The notes under the pieces are model-generated. The model did no database searches. It saw only the letters and a list, made by a program, of their open reading frames with translations, and was not told where the DNA came from. 64,000 nucleotides of DNA from Magnetococcales bacterium. GTDB taxonomy: Bacteria > Pseudomonadota > Magnetococcia > Magnetococcales > Magnetaquicoccaceae. The translations under genes were made by a program, and so were the position numbers. The stretch is taken from the NCBI GenBank assembly GCA_015234115.1, contig JADFWP010000002.1:62001-126000 (forward strand), read 5' to 3'. Positions 28,129 through 39,296 of the stretch are shown one piece after another (within the stretch, counting starts at the first letter, position 1; each line of letters starts with the position of its first letter).

Positions 28129-31100
28129 ATGAATGAGCTGTGGTCGATAGGGAATGCAACGATTGCTCACCCCGCAGGCGCTTTCGGGGTCGGGATGCTG
28201 TTGTTGGCGCTCCTGCTGCTGGTCCTGTGGAATCGCCGTCTTGTGCGGGAAATCAAACAACGCGCCCAGGTCGAAGAGAGCCTCAACGTGGCCCTGGCCG
28301 GCGGAGAACTGGGCTTCTGGGATGTGGATCCGCAGGCCGGAACCATCCGGGTCAACAACCGTTGGGCAAAAATGCTCGGCTACTCCCCTCGGGAGGTGGC
28401 CGTCATGCCCTTGACCCGCTGGGCCGAAACCATCCACCCCGCGGATCGCGACCGGGTGGTGGAGAACGGACGGGCCTATCTGGCCGGAGAAGTGGCCCGC
28501 TATGATCTGGAGTACCGCGCCCTGACCGGAGATGGGCACATGCGCTGGATGCGGGTGCGTGGTGCGATCATGGAACGCAACCGCCAACGCCAACCCACCC
28601 GTTTCGTCGGCACACTCCAGGACATCACCCTGCGCAAGTCCATGGAAGACGCCCTGAGCGCCTCGGAGGCCCGCAACCGCCTGATTCTCACCTCGGTGAA
28701 CGATGGCATCATCGGTCTCGACACCACCGGAAAAACCATTTTCATCAATCCAGCCGCCTTGTCCCTGTTGGGTTTCACGGCGGAGGAGCTGGCCGACCGG
28801 CCTGTTCCCGCCATCATTCACCACTCCCGCCCCGATGGCACTCCCTATGCCAAGCAGGAATGCCATCTGATCTCCACCTGTCAGGAGGGCACCACCTGGC
28901 AGGTCGAAGACGAGTTCTTCTGGCGCAAGGATGGCACCGGCTTTCCCGTGGAATACACCGCAGTCCCCATGCTCCGCGACGATCAGGTGGTGGGAGCCGT
29001 GGTGGTTTTCCGGGACATCACCGCCCGCCTCCAGGCCCAGGAGCAGATGCGCACCCTCTCCAAGGCCGTGGAAAACAGTCCGGCCAGCGTCATCATCACC
29101 GCCCTGGACGGCACCATCGAATATGTCAATCCCCAGTTCGCCCAGGTGAGCGGTCATCCCGCCGATGCGGTGATCGGCATCAATCTGCGCAAACTCAATG
29201 CCGATCTCCAGGAAAGCATTGAATACCAGAATCTCTGGTCCACCATCCATTCGGGTCAGGTGTGGCGCGGCGAACTGGTCAACCGGAAACCGGATGGCGA
29301 ATGGTTCGTCGAACACGTCTCCATCTCCCCGATCCGCGATGCCAACGGCACGATCACCCGTTTCGTGGCGGTCAAGGAGGACATCACCGAGCGCAAAAAG
29401 GCCGAAGAGCAACTGCGACTGGCCCATTTCCTGAGCGAAAACGCCTTGGATCTGGCTCGGGCCGGTCATTGGCATCTGCCCTTGCCCCTGGCGGAAGATG
29501 GCTGCTACATCTCCTCGGAGCGCACGGCGCGCATCACCGGCGACCCGCCTCGCGACGACTGGCGTTACCACTGGAAAAACGAGTGGTTCGCCAACATCGT
29601 GGCCGCCAACCCCGAGGCCGCCGAAGCGACCCTGGCCAATTTCCAGGCCGCTCTGGCCGGTTCGGTGCCGCGCTTCGATTCGATCTATCCCTACAAACGC
29701 CCCTGCGATGGTCAGGTGATCTGGCTGCACACCATCGGTCATCTGGTGCGCGACGCCTTCGGCCATCCCACCGATCTGTACGGCGTGACCCAGGATATCA
29801 CGGAACAACGGCTGGTCGAGGAACGCCTGCGGGAAAACCTGGCCTTGCGTGATCGCATGGCCGACGTGGAACGGTTCAATCGCCTGGCGCTGGGACGGGA
29901 ACAACGGATCATCGAACTGAAACGTCTGATCAACGCCCTGGTGGTGGAACGGGGCCGCGAGGTGATGTTCCATGCCCCGGAAATCGCCGAACAGACCGAA
30001 ATCCAACCTCAGGGTCCGGACGATCTCTTCCAGCAGCGTCTCGCCGCGCTGAGTCTGGCCGAAGACGCCGAACGGGCCAGGATCGAGGTCGAAGCCTACA
30101 AGGAACATCTGGAGGAGTTGGTGGAAGAACGTACCCACGAACTCTCCATCGCCATGGCCAAAGCCCAGGAGGCTGCCAAGGCCAAAAGCGACTTCCTGGC
30201 CAATATGAGTCATGAAATCCGCACCCCGATGAATGCCGTCATCGGCATGACCCATCTCGCCCTGCGCACCGATCTGAACGAAAAACAACGCAACTATATC
30301 CAGAAAGTGGACAGCGCCGCCAGAAGCCTGCTGGGCATCATCAACGACATTCTCGATTTTTCCAAGATCGAAGCCGGCAAGATGAATGTCGAACAGACCG
30401 ATTTCTCCCTCAAGTCGGTGCTGAACCATCTGACCGATCTGATGGTGAACCGTGCCAGGGAAAAAGGACTCGGCCTGCTCTTCCAGATCGATACCGACGT
30501 ACCCGACGGCCTGATCGGCGATGGCATGCGGTTGGGACAGGTGTTGATCAATCTGGTCAACAATGCCATCAAGTTCACGGAAAAAGGTCAGGTCCAGGTC
30601 CGGATCGGCAAACTGGCGGATGAAGGATTGGATGCCCTCTTGCGGTTCGCCGTCACCGATACCGGCATCGGCATGACCCCGGAACAGGTGGACAAACTGT
30701 TCAAGGCCTTTTCCCAGGCCGATGGCTCGACCTCCCGCAAATACGGCGGCACGGGACTCGGCCTGAGCATCAGCAAACGACTGGTCGAACTGATGGGCGG
30801 AACGATCGCTGTCGAAAGCGCGGTGGGCGTGGGCAGCACGTTCCATTTCACCGTGCGGTTCGGGGTGCGGCTGGGGGCGGTCGCATCTGCCGACGCGCCC
30901 GACACGGTGGAAGTGCCGGAACAATATACCCAGGCGTTGCGCGGCGCCCATCTGCTGCTGGTGGAGGATCACCCGGTCAACCAGGAATTGGCGCTGGAAA
31001 TTCTCAATGCGGCGGGCATCCACGTCGATCTCGCGGCCAACGGGGAAGAGGCCCTGGAAAAAGTGTGGCAGGGAGATTACGACGGGGTGTTGATGGATTG

Positions 31101-31995
31101 CCAGATGCCGGTCATGGATGGCTTCGAGGCCACCCGACGGATCCGCAGCGATCCACGTTTTCAGAAGCTTCCCATTCTGGCCATGACCGCCAACGCCATG
31201 AACGAGGACAAGGAACGCTGTCTGGCGTGCGGCATGAACGATCATATCGCCAAGCCTTTGGACATGGCGCATCTGTTCGTGACTCTGGCCCGGTGGATCA
31301 AGGCCGAACGCCGCATGGAACAACTCGTCATCGTGGAATCCTCCCGGCAGCAGGTCGATGAGTCACGCAAACTGGGTCTGCCGGAAATCCCCGGCATGAA
31401 CATGACCCAGGCCCTGCGCCGCATGGGCGGGAGCGTCAATCTGCTGCGGCGCATGATCGGGCGTTTCCGGGACAGCCAGGCGCGCTTCATGGAACGCCTG
31501 CGCGCGGCGATCGAGAGCGGCGATCTGACCACAGCCATCCGTGAAACCCATACGCTGAAAGGGCTGGCCGGCAACATGGGTGCCGATGGCCTGGCCGAAC
31601 GTGCCAAAGAGGTCGAAGCGATCCTCAAGCAGGGCGGGGAGCTGCCCGGCATGGAAACCGCGCTCGGACAACTGAAGGAGGCCCATCACGACCTGCTCGT
31701 CGCCATTGACACCGCCTTGACGGATCGGAGTCAACAAGCGCAAACTCGTCCAGCGCGTGCGGCCCAAACCGTGGATCGCCAGATTCTTGCCGTTGAAATG
31801 AAAGAGTTGGCGCAACTGCTGAGTGAATACGATTCCACGGCCGGAGCCAAGGTTCTGGCGGTGACTGAAAAACTTTGCCTGATGGGATTGGAGATCGAGG
31901 CCGAACAGCTCAAACGGATGATCGAGCAATACGAGTTTGAAGAGGGGCTGGAAAAACTTAAAATAATTGCAAAAACTTGTCAAGTTCTTTTATGA
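28129..31995 (+). CDS. Hybrid sensor histidine kinase (TM, multiple PAS, HisKA/HATPase, REC, Hpt)
   Basis: [20 protein letters not shown]-box, N/G boxes ([31 protein letters not shown]), [37 protein letters not shown] Hpt. Confidence 0.95.
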   Translation: MNELWSIGNATIAHPAGAFGVGMLLLALLLLVLWNRRLVREIKQRAQVEESLNVALAGGELGFWDVDPQAGTIRVNNRWAKMLGYSPREVAVMPLTRWAETIHPADRDRVVENGRAYLAGEVARYDLEYRALTGDGHMRWMRVRGAIMERNRQRQPTRFVGTLQDITLRKSMEDALSASEARNRLILTSVNDGIIGLDTTGKTIFINPAALSLLGFTAEELADRPVPAIIHHSRPDGTPYAKQECHLISTCQEGTTWQVEDEFFWRKDGTGFPVEYTAVPMLRDDQVVGAVVVFRDITARLQAQEQMRTLSKAVENSPASVIITALDGTIEYVNPQFAQVSGHPADAVIGINLRKLNADLQESIEYQNLWSTIHSGQVWRGELVNRKPDGEWFVEHVSISPIRDANGTITRFVAVKEDITERKKAEEQLRLAHFLSENALDLARAGHWHLPLPLAEDGCYISSERTARITGDPPRDDWRYHWKNEWFANIVAANPEAAEATLANFQAALAGSVPRFDSIYPYKRPCDGQVIWLHTIGHLVRDAFGHPTDLYGVTQDITEQRLVEERLRENLALRDRMADVERFNRLALGREQRIIELKRLINALVVERGREVMFHAPEIAEQTEIQPQGPDDLFQQRLAALSLAEDAERARIEVEAYKEHLEELVEERTHELSIAMAKAQEAAKAKSDFLANMSHEIRTPMNAVIGMTHLALRTDLNEKQRNYIQKVDSAARSLLGIINDILDFSKIEAGKMNVEQTDFSLKSVLNHLTDLMVNRAREKGLGLLFQIDTDVPDGLIGDGMRLGQVLINLVNNAIKFTEKGQVQVRIGKLADEGLDALLRFAVTDTGIGMTPEQVDKLFKAFSQADGSTSRKYGGTGLGLSISKRLVELMGGTIAVESAVGVGSTFHFTVRFGVRLGAVASADAPDTVEVPEQYTQALRGAHLLLVEDHPVNQELALEILNAAGIHVDLAANGEEALEKVWQGDYDGVLMDCQMPVMDGFEATRRIRSDPRFQKLPILAMTANAMNEDKERCLACGMNDHIAKPLDMAHLFVTLARWIKAERRMEQLVIVESSRQQVDESRKLGLPEIPGMNMTQALRRMGGSVNLLRRMIGRFRDSQARFMERLRAAIESGDLTTAIRETHTLKGLAGNMGADGLAERAKEVEAILKQGGELPGMETALGQLKEAHHDLLVAIDTALTDRSQQAQTRPARAAQTVDRQILAVEMKELAQLLSEYDSTAGAKVLAVTEKLCLMGLEIEAEQLKRMIEQYEFEEGLEKLKIIAKTCQVLL

Positions 31996-32027
31996 TGTGG
32001 CAACCGGAGTAATCTCAAGGACCAGAC

Positions 32028-33077
32028 ATGGCCATCACGCCACCCGTGCAGACAATTCTGGTGGTGGATGACATCCCGGACAACATCACCTTGTTGACCG
32101 AGGTGCTCAATCCCCACTATCGCACCCGCATCGCCACCCAGGGTGAAACCGCCCTGAAAATCGCCGGTTCCGCCTCGCCTCCGGACCTGATTCTGCTGGA
32201 TATCATGATGCCGGGAATCAACGGCTACGAGGTATGCCGACGGCTCAAGGAAAACCCGGATACCCGCGCCATTCCGGTCATTTTCGTCACGGTCATGGAC
32301 GATATTCAAGATGAGCAACAAGGTTTGGAACTGGGTGCGGTCGATTATCTCATCAAGCCGATCAGTCCGGCGATCATGCTGGCCCGGGTCCGCACCCATC
32401 TGGCGTTGCGGGATCAGACCCGCGAACTGCAACGTCTGGTCCACGAACGCACGACCGAGTTGGAAATCACCCGACGGGAGATCATCCACCGGCTGGGACG
32501 GGTGGCGGAGTTCAAGGATTACGAAACCGGCCTGCACATCGTGCGCATGAGTCACTATGTCCTGCTGCTGGCCCGTGCCGCCGGACTGGGAGACACCTCC
32601 TGCGAAATTCTCTTCAGTGCCGCGCAGATGCACGACATCGGGAAAATCGGCATTCCGGATCACATCCTGCTCAAGCCCGGCAAGCTCGACGCGGAGGAAT
32701 GGGCGATCATGCGGCGTCATCCGGAGATGGGGGGGGCGATCATTGGAGAACATGCGGATGATCTGCTCAAAACCGCCCGGATTCTGGCGCTGACCCACCA
32801 CGAAAAGTGGGATGGCAGCGGCTATCCCAAGGGACTGCAAGGGGAAGAGATCCCCCTGTCGGGCCGCATCGTGGCCATCGCCGATGTTTTTGATTCCCTG
32901 ACTTCGACCCGCCCCTACAAACAGGCCTGGTCGGTGGACAACGCCATCCGCTTCATCGACGAAAACGCCGGCAGCCACTTCGATCCCAAACTGGTACAGC
33001 TCTTCAAGACGATTCTGCCGGAAATTCTGCGCATCCGGGAGCAGTACGCGGAGGATGCAAGAGAGGAGAGGGAGTGA
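32028..33077 (+). CDS. Response regulator: REC + HD-GYP output
   Basis: TILVVDDIPDNITLL...LLDIMMPGINGYEVCRRL; MHDIGKIGIPD; HHEKWDGSGYPKGL. Confidence 0.93.
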   Translation: MAITPPVQTILVVDDIPDNITLLTEVLNPHYRTRIATQGETALKIAGSASPPDLILLDIMMPGINGYEVCRRLKENPDTRAIPVIFVTVMDDIQDEQQGLELGAVDYLIKPISPAIMLARVRTHLALRDQTRELQRLVHERTTELEITRREIIHRLGRVAEFKDYETGLHIVRMSHYVLLLARAAGLGDTSCEILFSAAQMHDIGKIGIPDHILLKPGKLDAEEWAIMRRHPEMGGAIIGEHADDLLKTARILALTHHEKWDGSGYPKGLQGEEIPLSGRIVAIADVFDSLTSTRPYKQAWSVDNAIRFIDENAGSHFDPKLVQLFKTILPEILRIREQYAEDAREERE

Positions 33078-33193
33078 ACGGAAAACGGATGGAAATTCCG
33101 TGACCGCTACCATCGGGGGAATGGTCGCCAGAAAAACAATGACCGCCCAACCCATTCGGATCGCACCCGCGCCAGTCGTGAAGGAGTGATTTC

Positions 33194-35272
33194 GTGCTGG
33201 AAACAGAGACAACGGAAGACCCCATCCCCCCGCCCGATCCGGTCGCGACCTGGATCGCGGCCTGGCAAGGGGTGCTGGACGGGTTGACCCATTGGCGGGT
33301 GGCGCTGGCGGAACGTGCCCCGCTGGAGGCCGAGGAGGCGTTGCGCGCCCTGCTGGAAGAGCGCGCCGCGCTGCTGGAGAACCGCCGGGAGGTGCGTCGT
33401 CTGGCGCGAGCGGTCGGCAGGGATCTCCCCTTTCCCGAGCACGCCCCCTGGCAGGGCGCGCTCGAAGCCTATCGCCGCCGTCGCTTCGAGGCGGTGCTGG
33501 CCGAAGCGGCAGAAGAACCGGACACCGATACCCGCGCTGCCGACCGTCAGATCGTGCGCGAAGAGACCCAGGATCCGGAAGCCCTGTTTCTGCTCCCCTA
33601 CTGGCACTATTTCGGCAGACTCCACAAGGCCCTGGATCAGCTGCGCCTGCAACGGGAAGCCACGGCCATCACCCGGATCCACGAATTCCACGCCCTGTTC
33701 CCGGCCCGTGAGCAGTTCCGTCAGGTGACGATGTTTCTCGGTCCGACCAACTCGGGCAAGACCTATCAGGCGTTGCAACGGCTGATCGGCGCCGAGAACG
33801 GCATCTATCTGGCCCCGCTGCGGCTGCTGGCGCTGGAAGTGGCCGAGACCCTCAACGGCTGGGGCGTGCCGTGCAACATGATCACCGGCGAAGAGCGGGT
33901 TCTGATCGAAGGCGCGCGCCACACCGCCTGCACCATCGAAATGCTCCCGTTGCACCACAGCTATGAGGTCTGCATCATCGACGAAGCCCAGATGCTCGGG
34001 GACGCGGATCGCGGCTGGGCCTGGACCCAGGCGATCCTGGGCGCCCGCGCCGAGGAACTGCTGATCATCGGCGCGCCGGAGGCCAGACCGGCGGTGGAAA
34101 AACTGCTCGCCCTGACCGGGGATCCCTGTCAGATCCACCGGCTGGAGCGGCTCGCGCCGCTGCAACTGATGCAAAAACCGCTCAAGAACGTGCGCGAACT
34201 GGAGCCGGGCACCGCGATCATCGTCTTTTCCCGCTCGGCGGTGCTGGGGCTGAAAGCCGAAATCGAACAGCGCACCGGTCTGGCCACGGCAGTGCTCTAT
34301 GGCGCCCTGCCCCCGGAGGTGCGCCGCATTCAGGCCCATCGTTTCGCCAGCGGCGAGGCTCCCCTGCTCGTGGCCACGGACGCCATCGGCATGGGCCTGA
34401 ACCTCCCGATCCGCACCATTCTCTTTGCCCAGGACAGCAAGTTCATCAACCGGGTGGAACACCCCCTCACTCCCATGGAGGTGCGTCAGATCGCGGGCCG
34501 GGCAGGCCGTTTCGGCAAGAATGAAATCGGTTTCATCGGCACCTACCAGATCCCCCTGCATCGCATCGCCGCCGCCTTTCGCACCGATCCCCTGCCGATC
34601 CGTCGCGCCCATCTCGCCCCCAACATCGATCATCTGCTGGCCATCGCCTCGCTGCGCGGCGAACGCAATCCCGCATTGGCACGGCTCTTTTCGATCTTTT
34701 TGCAGACCGTCAAGCCCGATCCCACGGTCTATGAACTGGCGGATCTGGAGGATCAGATCGTGCTGGCGCGCATTGCGGATCGCCATAAAGGGTTGGATCT
34801 GGCCACCCGTTTTGCCCTCTCCGCCGCTCCGGTGCCATTGCGCGAAGGGATGGCGGTGAGCGCTTTTGAAAGCATGACCACCACCGTGGCCCGGGATCGC
34901 ACCCTGGCTTTGTCCAAGGTGTTGCCCGACGATCACGGCGGAACCGGCGGTCGACTGGCACTGCTGGAGACCTCGATGCGGATTGTCAGCCTCTACTGCT
35001 GGCTCCATTTCCGTTTTCCCCGCCACTTTCCCGATCTGGAACAGGCGGAAGACAAACGCCGCGAGATCAACCGGGAGATTGGCACCATCCTGAAAAAAGA
35101 GCGCAAGCTGGATCGTCACTGCTCGATCTGCGGGGACTCCCTGCCCCCGCGTCACACCCATCCGGTGTGCGATCCCTGCTGGCACGCCAAACGGGTGACG
35201 CCTCATCAGGTGCGACGTGGACCTCCAGTGCGTCATGGGACGGGTCGCGCCGGAGGCAGGCGTCACGCATGA
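33194..35272 (+). CDS. SUV3-like DExH RNA helicase with C-terminal CxxC-CxxC zinc motif
   Basis: FLGPTNSGKTYQAL, CIIDEAQMLGD, VATDAIGMGLNLPI, QIAGRAGRFG; C-term CSICGDSLPPRHTHPVCDPC. Confidence 0.85.
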   Translation: MLETETTEDPIPPPDPVATWIAAWQGVLDGLTHWRVALAERAPLEAEEALRALLEERAALLENRREVRRLARAVGRDLPFPEHAPWQGALEAYRRRRFEAVLAEAAEEPDTDTRAADRQIVREETQDPEALFLLPYWHYFGRLHKALDQLRLQREATAITRIHEFHALFPAREQFRQVTMFLGPTNSGKTYQALQRLIGAENGIYLAPLRLLALEVAETLNGWGVPCNMITGEERVLIEGARHTACTIEMLPLHHSYEVCIIDEAQMLGDADRGWAWTQAILGARAEELLIIGAPEARPAVEKLLALTGDPCQIHRLERLAPLQLMQKPLKNVRELEPGTAIIVFSRSAVLGLKAEIEQRTGLATAVLYGALPPEVRRIQAHRFASGEAPLLVATDAIGMGLNLPIRTILFAQDSKFINRVEHPLTPMEVRQIAGRAGRFGKNEIGFIGTYQIPLHRIAAAFRTDPLPIRRAHLAPNIDHLLAIASLRGERNPALARLFSIFLQTVKPDPTVYELADLEDQIVLARIADRHKGLDLATRFALSAAPVPLREGMAVSAFESMTTTVARDRTLALSKVLPDDHGGTGGRLALLETSMRIVSLYCWLHFRFPRHFPDLEQAEDKRREINREIGTILKKERKLDRHCSICGDSLPPRHTHPVCDPCWHAKRVTPHQVRRGPPVRHGTGRAGGRRHA

Positions 35273-36105
35273 TTCCCGACGGACGGCGCATTCTCTATCG
35301 TCGCTCTCATGGAAACCGGGTGATCGAAGTCAGCGAAGATCACGCCACCCGCACCCTGGCCTTTGACAGCCATTTGACCCAAAGCCGCATGTCCCTGGCC
35401 GATCCCAATGTCCTGGTGCTGCGCTATACCCGCCGCATGATGGCCGGTTTGCTCTTTCTGGAAGCCCCAACGCTGCAAACCCCCTTTCGGGTGTTGATGA
35501 TCGGGCTGGGCGGGGGGTCACTGGTCAAATTTCTGTTGCACCACTTTTCCGCCTGCCGGATGGATGTGGTGGAAAACGATCCGCTGCTGCCGACCCTGGC
35601 CCGACGCTATTTTCATCTGCCCCGTGAACTCCGCCTGACGCTCCATCTGGAGGATGGAGGACGGTTCATGGAGCGGATGGCAACGGATGCCACCGCCGGA
35701 GGCTATGATCTGATTCTGCTGGATGCCTTTGATCAGGCCGGCATGGCGCGGGATGTCTATACCGATCCGGTCTTTGTCCAGGCCCACGCCCGGTTGTCCA
35801 CGCGCGGCGTGCTGGTGATCAACATGATCCGTTCCGACGAGGCGCTCTACCACCGGGGCGCAGAGGCGATCCGACGCCGCTTTCCCGGAGCATCCCTGGC
35901 ACTGTCCGTACCGGGATTCAACAACGAGATTCTGTTTGCCGGGCCGGGTGTCGTGAGCCAGGAGGACAATTCACGCCAGACTCTGGAAGAGCGCGCCCGC
36001 ATGCTGGAAGCGCGGCTGAAGTTGAATTTCTCCCTCTATCTGCAAGAGATGGTGCGCATCGAGGGGGGCAGGAACTGGCTGCGCTGGCTGCGCTGGTCGG
36101 CATGA
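35269..36105 (+). CDS. Spermidine-synthase-like methyltransferase-fold protein
   Basis: VLMIGLGGGSLVKFLLHHF, VVENDPLL, YDLILLDAFD; ATGA overlap with helicase stop. Confidence 0.75.
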   Translation: MIPDGRRILYRRSHGNRVIEVSEDHATRTLAFDSHLTQSRMSLADPNVLVLRYTRRMMAGLLFLEAPTLQTPFRVLMIGLGGGSLVKFLLHHFSACRMDVVENDPLLPTLARRYFHLPRELRLTLHLEDGGRFMERMATDATAGGYDLILLDAFDQAGMARDVYTDPVFVQAHARLSTRGVLVINMIRSDEALYHRGAEAIRRRFPGASLALSVPGFNNEILFAGPGVVSQEDNSRQTLEERARMLEARLKLNFSLYLQEMVRIEGGRNWLRWLRWSA

Positions 36106-36294
36106 CGGAAACGCGCATGCCGGGGTCTGCCCCGCGCCCGAACGGCATTCGTGTCCAAAGCCGTCCGATTCAACCAAACCGGAATGCGGATAACATGGTT
36201 TCCATGACGCGATCCGAAAAGACCGGTTGGCCGCGATCCGTCCTGGCGGCACCGGCAATCCGCATCAGGGGGCGGAGCGAATCCGAACCTTGCA

Positions 36295-36873
36295 TCACTG
36301 CGCCGCGTTCAGGTTTTGACTCAACTGGTTCATGGCTCCGCCAAGATCCCCCTGAAGAATCCGGGGCATGACCTTCGGGAGTTGCTCCAGCAACCGGTTG
36401 CGGATCAGATGTTCTTCAGGGGTGAATCCGGCCAGGACAAAACGGGCCGTGTCGATGCCGGGCGGAGGACGCCCGACGCCCAGACGAATGCGGACAAAAT
36501 CCGGCGTGCCGAGAATCTGTTGAATGGACTTGAGGCCGTTGTGCCCGCCGTTGCCACCGCCGATTTTCATGCGGACCTTGCCAAGGGCCAGATCCACATC
36601 ATCGTGCAAGACGATCACGTCAGCGGGTTGCAGACGGAAGTAACGAACCGCCGCCCCCACCGACTCGCCGGAGAGATTCATGTAGGTTTCGGGAATCAGC
36701 CAAAAAACCCGTTCGCCGTCAATCCGGCCATCGCCGAATAGTCCCTGGAATCGCTTGTTGCCGGATGGCAGTGCCAAGCGACGGACCACCTCGGCGAGCA
36801 GATCCTGACCCAGATTGTGGCGGGTGCGGGCATATTGCTCACCGGGATTCCCGAGTCCGACCAGGAGTTTCAT
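36295..36873 (-). CDS. pth: Peptidyl-tRNA hydrolase
   Basis: MKLLVGLGNPGEQYARTRHNLG, VLHDDVDLALGKVRMKIGGGNGGHNGLKSI. Confidence 0.95.
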   Translation of the reverse strand: MKLLVGLGNPGEQYARTRHNLGQDLLAEVVRRLALPSGNKRFQGLFGDGRIDGERVFWLIPETYMNLSGESVGAAVRYFRLQPADVIVLHDDVDLALGKVRMKIGGGNGGHNGLKSIQQILGTPDFVRIRLGVGRPPPGIDTARFVLAGFTPEEHLIRNRLLEQLPKVMPRILQGDLGGAMNQLSQNLNAAQ

Positions 36874-36918
36874 GGTGCCGTCAACCTGAACAGGACTCGG
36901 GAAGCAAACCGGATCGCA

Positions 36919-37512
36919 TCAACCTTCGACAGTGGCGTCGGTGGCTTCGGCATGGGAGCCGACGATGGTAAGCACGGTAAAGTTCTCTTCGGTCGGGATC
37001 TCGACCCCCTTGGGCAGTTGCAGATCCTTGACATGGATCGCATCACCCACATCCAAAGTGGCGACCGAAACCGGAATGAAGTTGGGCAGATCATCGGCCC
37101 GGCAATGGACTTCGACATCCTTCTGGATCACTTCCAGCACGCCGCCCGCCTTGATGCCAGGGGCTTTGGCCTCGTCGCTCACGCGGATCGGCACCCGGAC
37201 GTGGATGATCTGATCCGGATCGAACCGCATGAAATCCATATGCACGGGCATGCCGCTCACGGGATGGATCTGATAATCGCGCAACAACACGGCGACGCGG
37301 ATATCGCCATCGATCACCATGTCCTGACGATGGGTGCGCAATCCGGATCCTTCGGTATCCAGCAGTTTGAGCAGATCCTTCTGGTCCAACGAGAGATTGC
37401 GGTTGGGCCGAGTGCCACCGTAGAGCACTGCGGGAACGCGAGCGTTGCGACGCAGGAGGCGGGTGGCCCCTTTGCCAAGATCATCGCGGGTTTGAGCCTG
37501 AATCATAGCCAT
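36919..37512 (-). CDS. rplY: 50S ribosomal protein L25/general stress protein Ctc
   Basis: RDDLGKGATRLLRRNARVPAVLYGG, VPVSVATLDVGDAIHVKDLQLPKGVE; GAGGAG SD; neighbours pth/prs. Confidence 0.93.
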   Translation of the reverse strand: MAMIQAQTRDDLGKGATRLLRRNARVPAVLYGGTRPNRNLSLDQKDLLKLLDTEGSGLRTHRQDMVIDGDIRVAVLLRDYQIHPVSGMPVHMDFMRFDPDQIIHVRVPIRVSDEAKAPGIKAGGVLEVIQKDVEVHCRADDLPNFIPVSVATLDVGDAIHVKDLQLPKGVEIPTEENFTVLTIVGSHAEATDATVEG

Positions 37513-37573
37513 GATACCACTCCTCACAAGAAAATAAGCCTGATCCCCCCGGACGGACGATCAGCGGTTGATT

Positions 37574-38518
37574 TCACACGAACAAGGAACTTACCGACTC
37601 CTCGTCGCAGATGCGGCGGATCGCCTCGCCCAGCAAAGGAGCCACGCTGCGTACTTCGATTTTCGGACAGGCCATGGCCTCGGGCGACAGTTGAATGGTG
37701 TCGGTCACCAGCAGGCGACTCAACACCGAAGATTGAATCCGTTGAATGGCCGGTCCGGAAAGCACCCCGTGGGAGCAGACCGCTGCCACGGAAAGAGCGC
37801 CGTGGCGCAACAGGGCTTCGGCGGCTTTGGTCAGGGTGCCGGCGGTATCTACCATGTCATCGACGATGATGCAATGTTTGTTTTCCACCTCGCCGATGAT
37901 GTGATGCACCTCGGCGACATTGGGAGCCGGACGGCGTTTGTCGATGATGGCCAGATCCACATGCAGCCGTTTGGCATAGGAGCGGGCGCGCACCACACCG
38001 CCGATATCCGGCGAGATCACCACCGCATCCTCGATTCCCCACTTGCGCACCGCAGCCAGCAAGACCGGCGTGGCGTAGAGATTATCGACCGGCATATTGA
38101 AAAAGCCTTGAATCTGTCCGGCGTGCAGATCCACGGTCAGCACCCGCTGGACCCCGGCGGCGTCGAGCAGGTCCGCCACCAGTTTGGCCGTGATCGGGGT
38201 GCGACCCGCCTCTTTGCGGTCCTGACGCGCATAGCCGTAATAGGGAATCACGGCCGTGATCCGTCCAGCCGAAGCGCGATGCAACGCATCCACCATGATC
38301 AGCAACTCCATGATGTGATCGTTGGCCGGATTCGAGGTGGGCTGCATCACGAAGACATCGCGTCCGCGGACATTTTCGTCGATCTGAATGAAAATCTCGC
38401 CATCGGCAAAGCGTCGGACCGTGGCATTCGCCATGGGCACCGAGAGGTACTCCGCAATCCGGCGGCCCAATTCGGGATTGGCTGTACCGGAAAAAATACG
38501 CATTTTTTCGATGGACAT
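37574..38518 (-). CDS. prs: Ribose-phosphate pyrophosphokinase
   Basis: [61 protein letters not shown]. Confidence 0.96.
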   Translation of the reverse strand: MSIEKMRIFSGTANPELGRRIAEYLSVPMANATVRRFADGEIFIQIDENVRGRDVFVMQPTSNPANDHIMELLIMVDALHRASAGRITAVIPYYGYARQDRKEAGRTPITAKLVADLLDAAGVQRVLTVDLHAGQIQGFFNMPVDNLYATPVLLAAVRKWGIEDAVVISPDIGGVVRARSYAKRLHVDLAIIDKRRPAPNVAEVHHIIGEVENKHCIIVDDMVDTAGTLTKAAEALLRHGALSVAAVCSHGVLSGPAIQRIQSSVLSRLLVTDTIQLSPEAMACPKIEVRSVAPLLGEAIRRICDEESVSSLFV

Positions 38519-38692
38519 GGACGTGACAATCCGAAATAAAAGGGACGAATGGATCGCGTCAGATCGCTAGCGGAGGGCGTTGGCCCGGTCAGGCTGAGGG
38601 TCCGCTTCCAAGCGACAGGAAAACAGCCGGGAACTATACCCGCTCGCGACCTGGAACGCAACCCATAGCCTGTCGAATTGGCAGCCTGGAAC

Positions 38693-38727
38693 AAAAAAAA
38701 TCCCCCGGAAGGTCGAATTCCGGGGGA
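38693..38727 (-). terminator. Rho-independent terminator (minus strand)
   Basis: Perfect 10-bp stem TCCCCCGGAA/TTCCGGGGGA with 7-nt loop, followed on - strand by T8. Confidence 0.85.
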
Positions 38728-38911
38728 ATGGAGCAGAATCCGGATCCCCATGGATCCGAAACCGGGCCGGGATTGTTTGCAAATGCCGCCACGGCGCGCG
38801 TTGGACCAAACACAGAACCGGTTCCTCGACGCTCAATGACACGCCAACGTCTCGCGTCGTCTGGTTTGGTCTGATTCTCATGGACACCTTAATCTTTCGC
38901 AACAGCCCGGC

Positions 38912-39181
38912 TTACTTGCAGACGCCTTTGTCTTCCGGCTTGGCGCCGTCCGGCTTCTCGCACTTGTTGGATGCGCACACCTTGTCGCGCTTGCAGGCCT
39001 GCCCGGCGGGTAACGGCGGCTTGCAAACCGGTGGGTTCATGGCCAGAATACAAACCGTGCCAGCACCACATTCGGCATCCGGATTGGCCGGGTCTGCGCC
39101 ACACTTCAGGTCATCGGCAAACGCGACGCCCGCCAAAGCAACCGTCGCAGTGAGCAATACGACTGTCAGTTTCTTCAACAT
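38912..39181 (-). CDS. Small secreted cysteine-rich protein (8 Cys in mature region)
   Basis: Signal peptide MLKKLTVVLLTATVALAGVAFA then ~67 aa with 8 Cys; downstream terminator. Confidence 0.72.
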   Translation of the reverse strand: MLKKLTVVLLTATVALAGVAFADDLKCGADPANPDAECGAGTVCILAMNPPVCKPPLPAGQACKRDKVCASNKCEKPDGAKPEDKGVCK

Positions 39182-39296
39182 GGAGAACTCCTTGATTTGG
39201 CTGAAAGGCTGTTGGATGGTTGGCCATGTTGCCCCCTTTGGGGGCACGGAGTCAAAGGAAAATCTGGCGGGAGTTCCGTAAGGATCCTAAACCGCA

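Noticed and set aside
28075-31323. 1082-aa minus-strand ORF
   Set aside because: Antisense shadow of the hybrid histidine kinase; composition (H/G/Q/F-rich) typical of GC-rich shadow ORFs, no recognisable motifs.
33107-35266. 719-aa minus-strand ORF
   Set aside because: Shadow ORF antisense to the SUV3-like helicase.
38519-38912. tRNA gene near prs (tRNA-Gln is often found upstream of prs)
   Set aside because: Searched by eye for acceptor/T-loop motifs (GGTTCGA-type) on both strands; none forms a cloverleaf.
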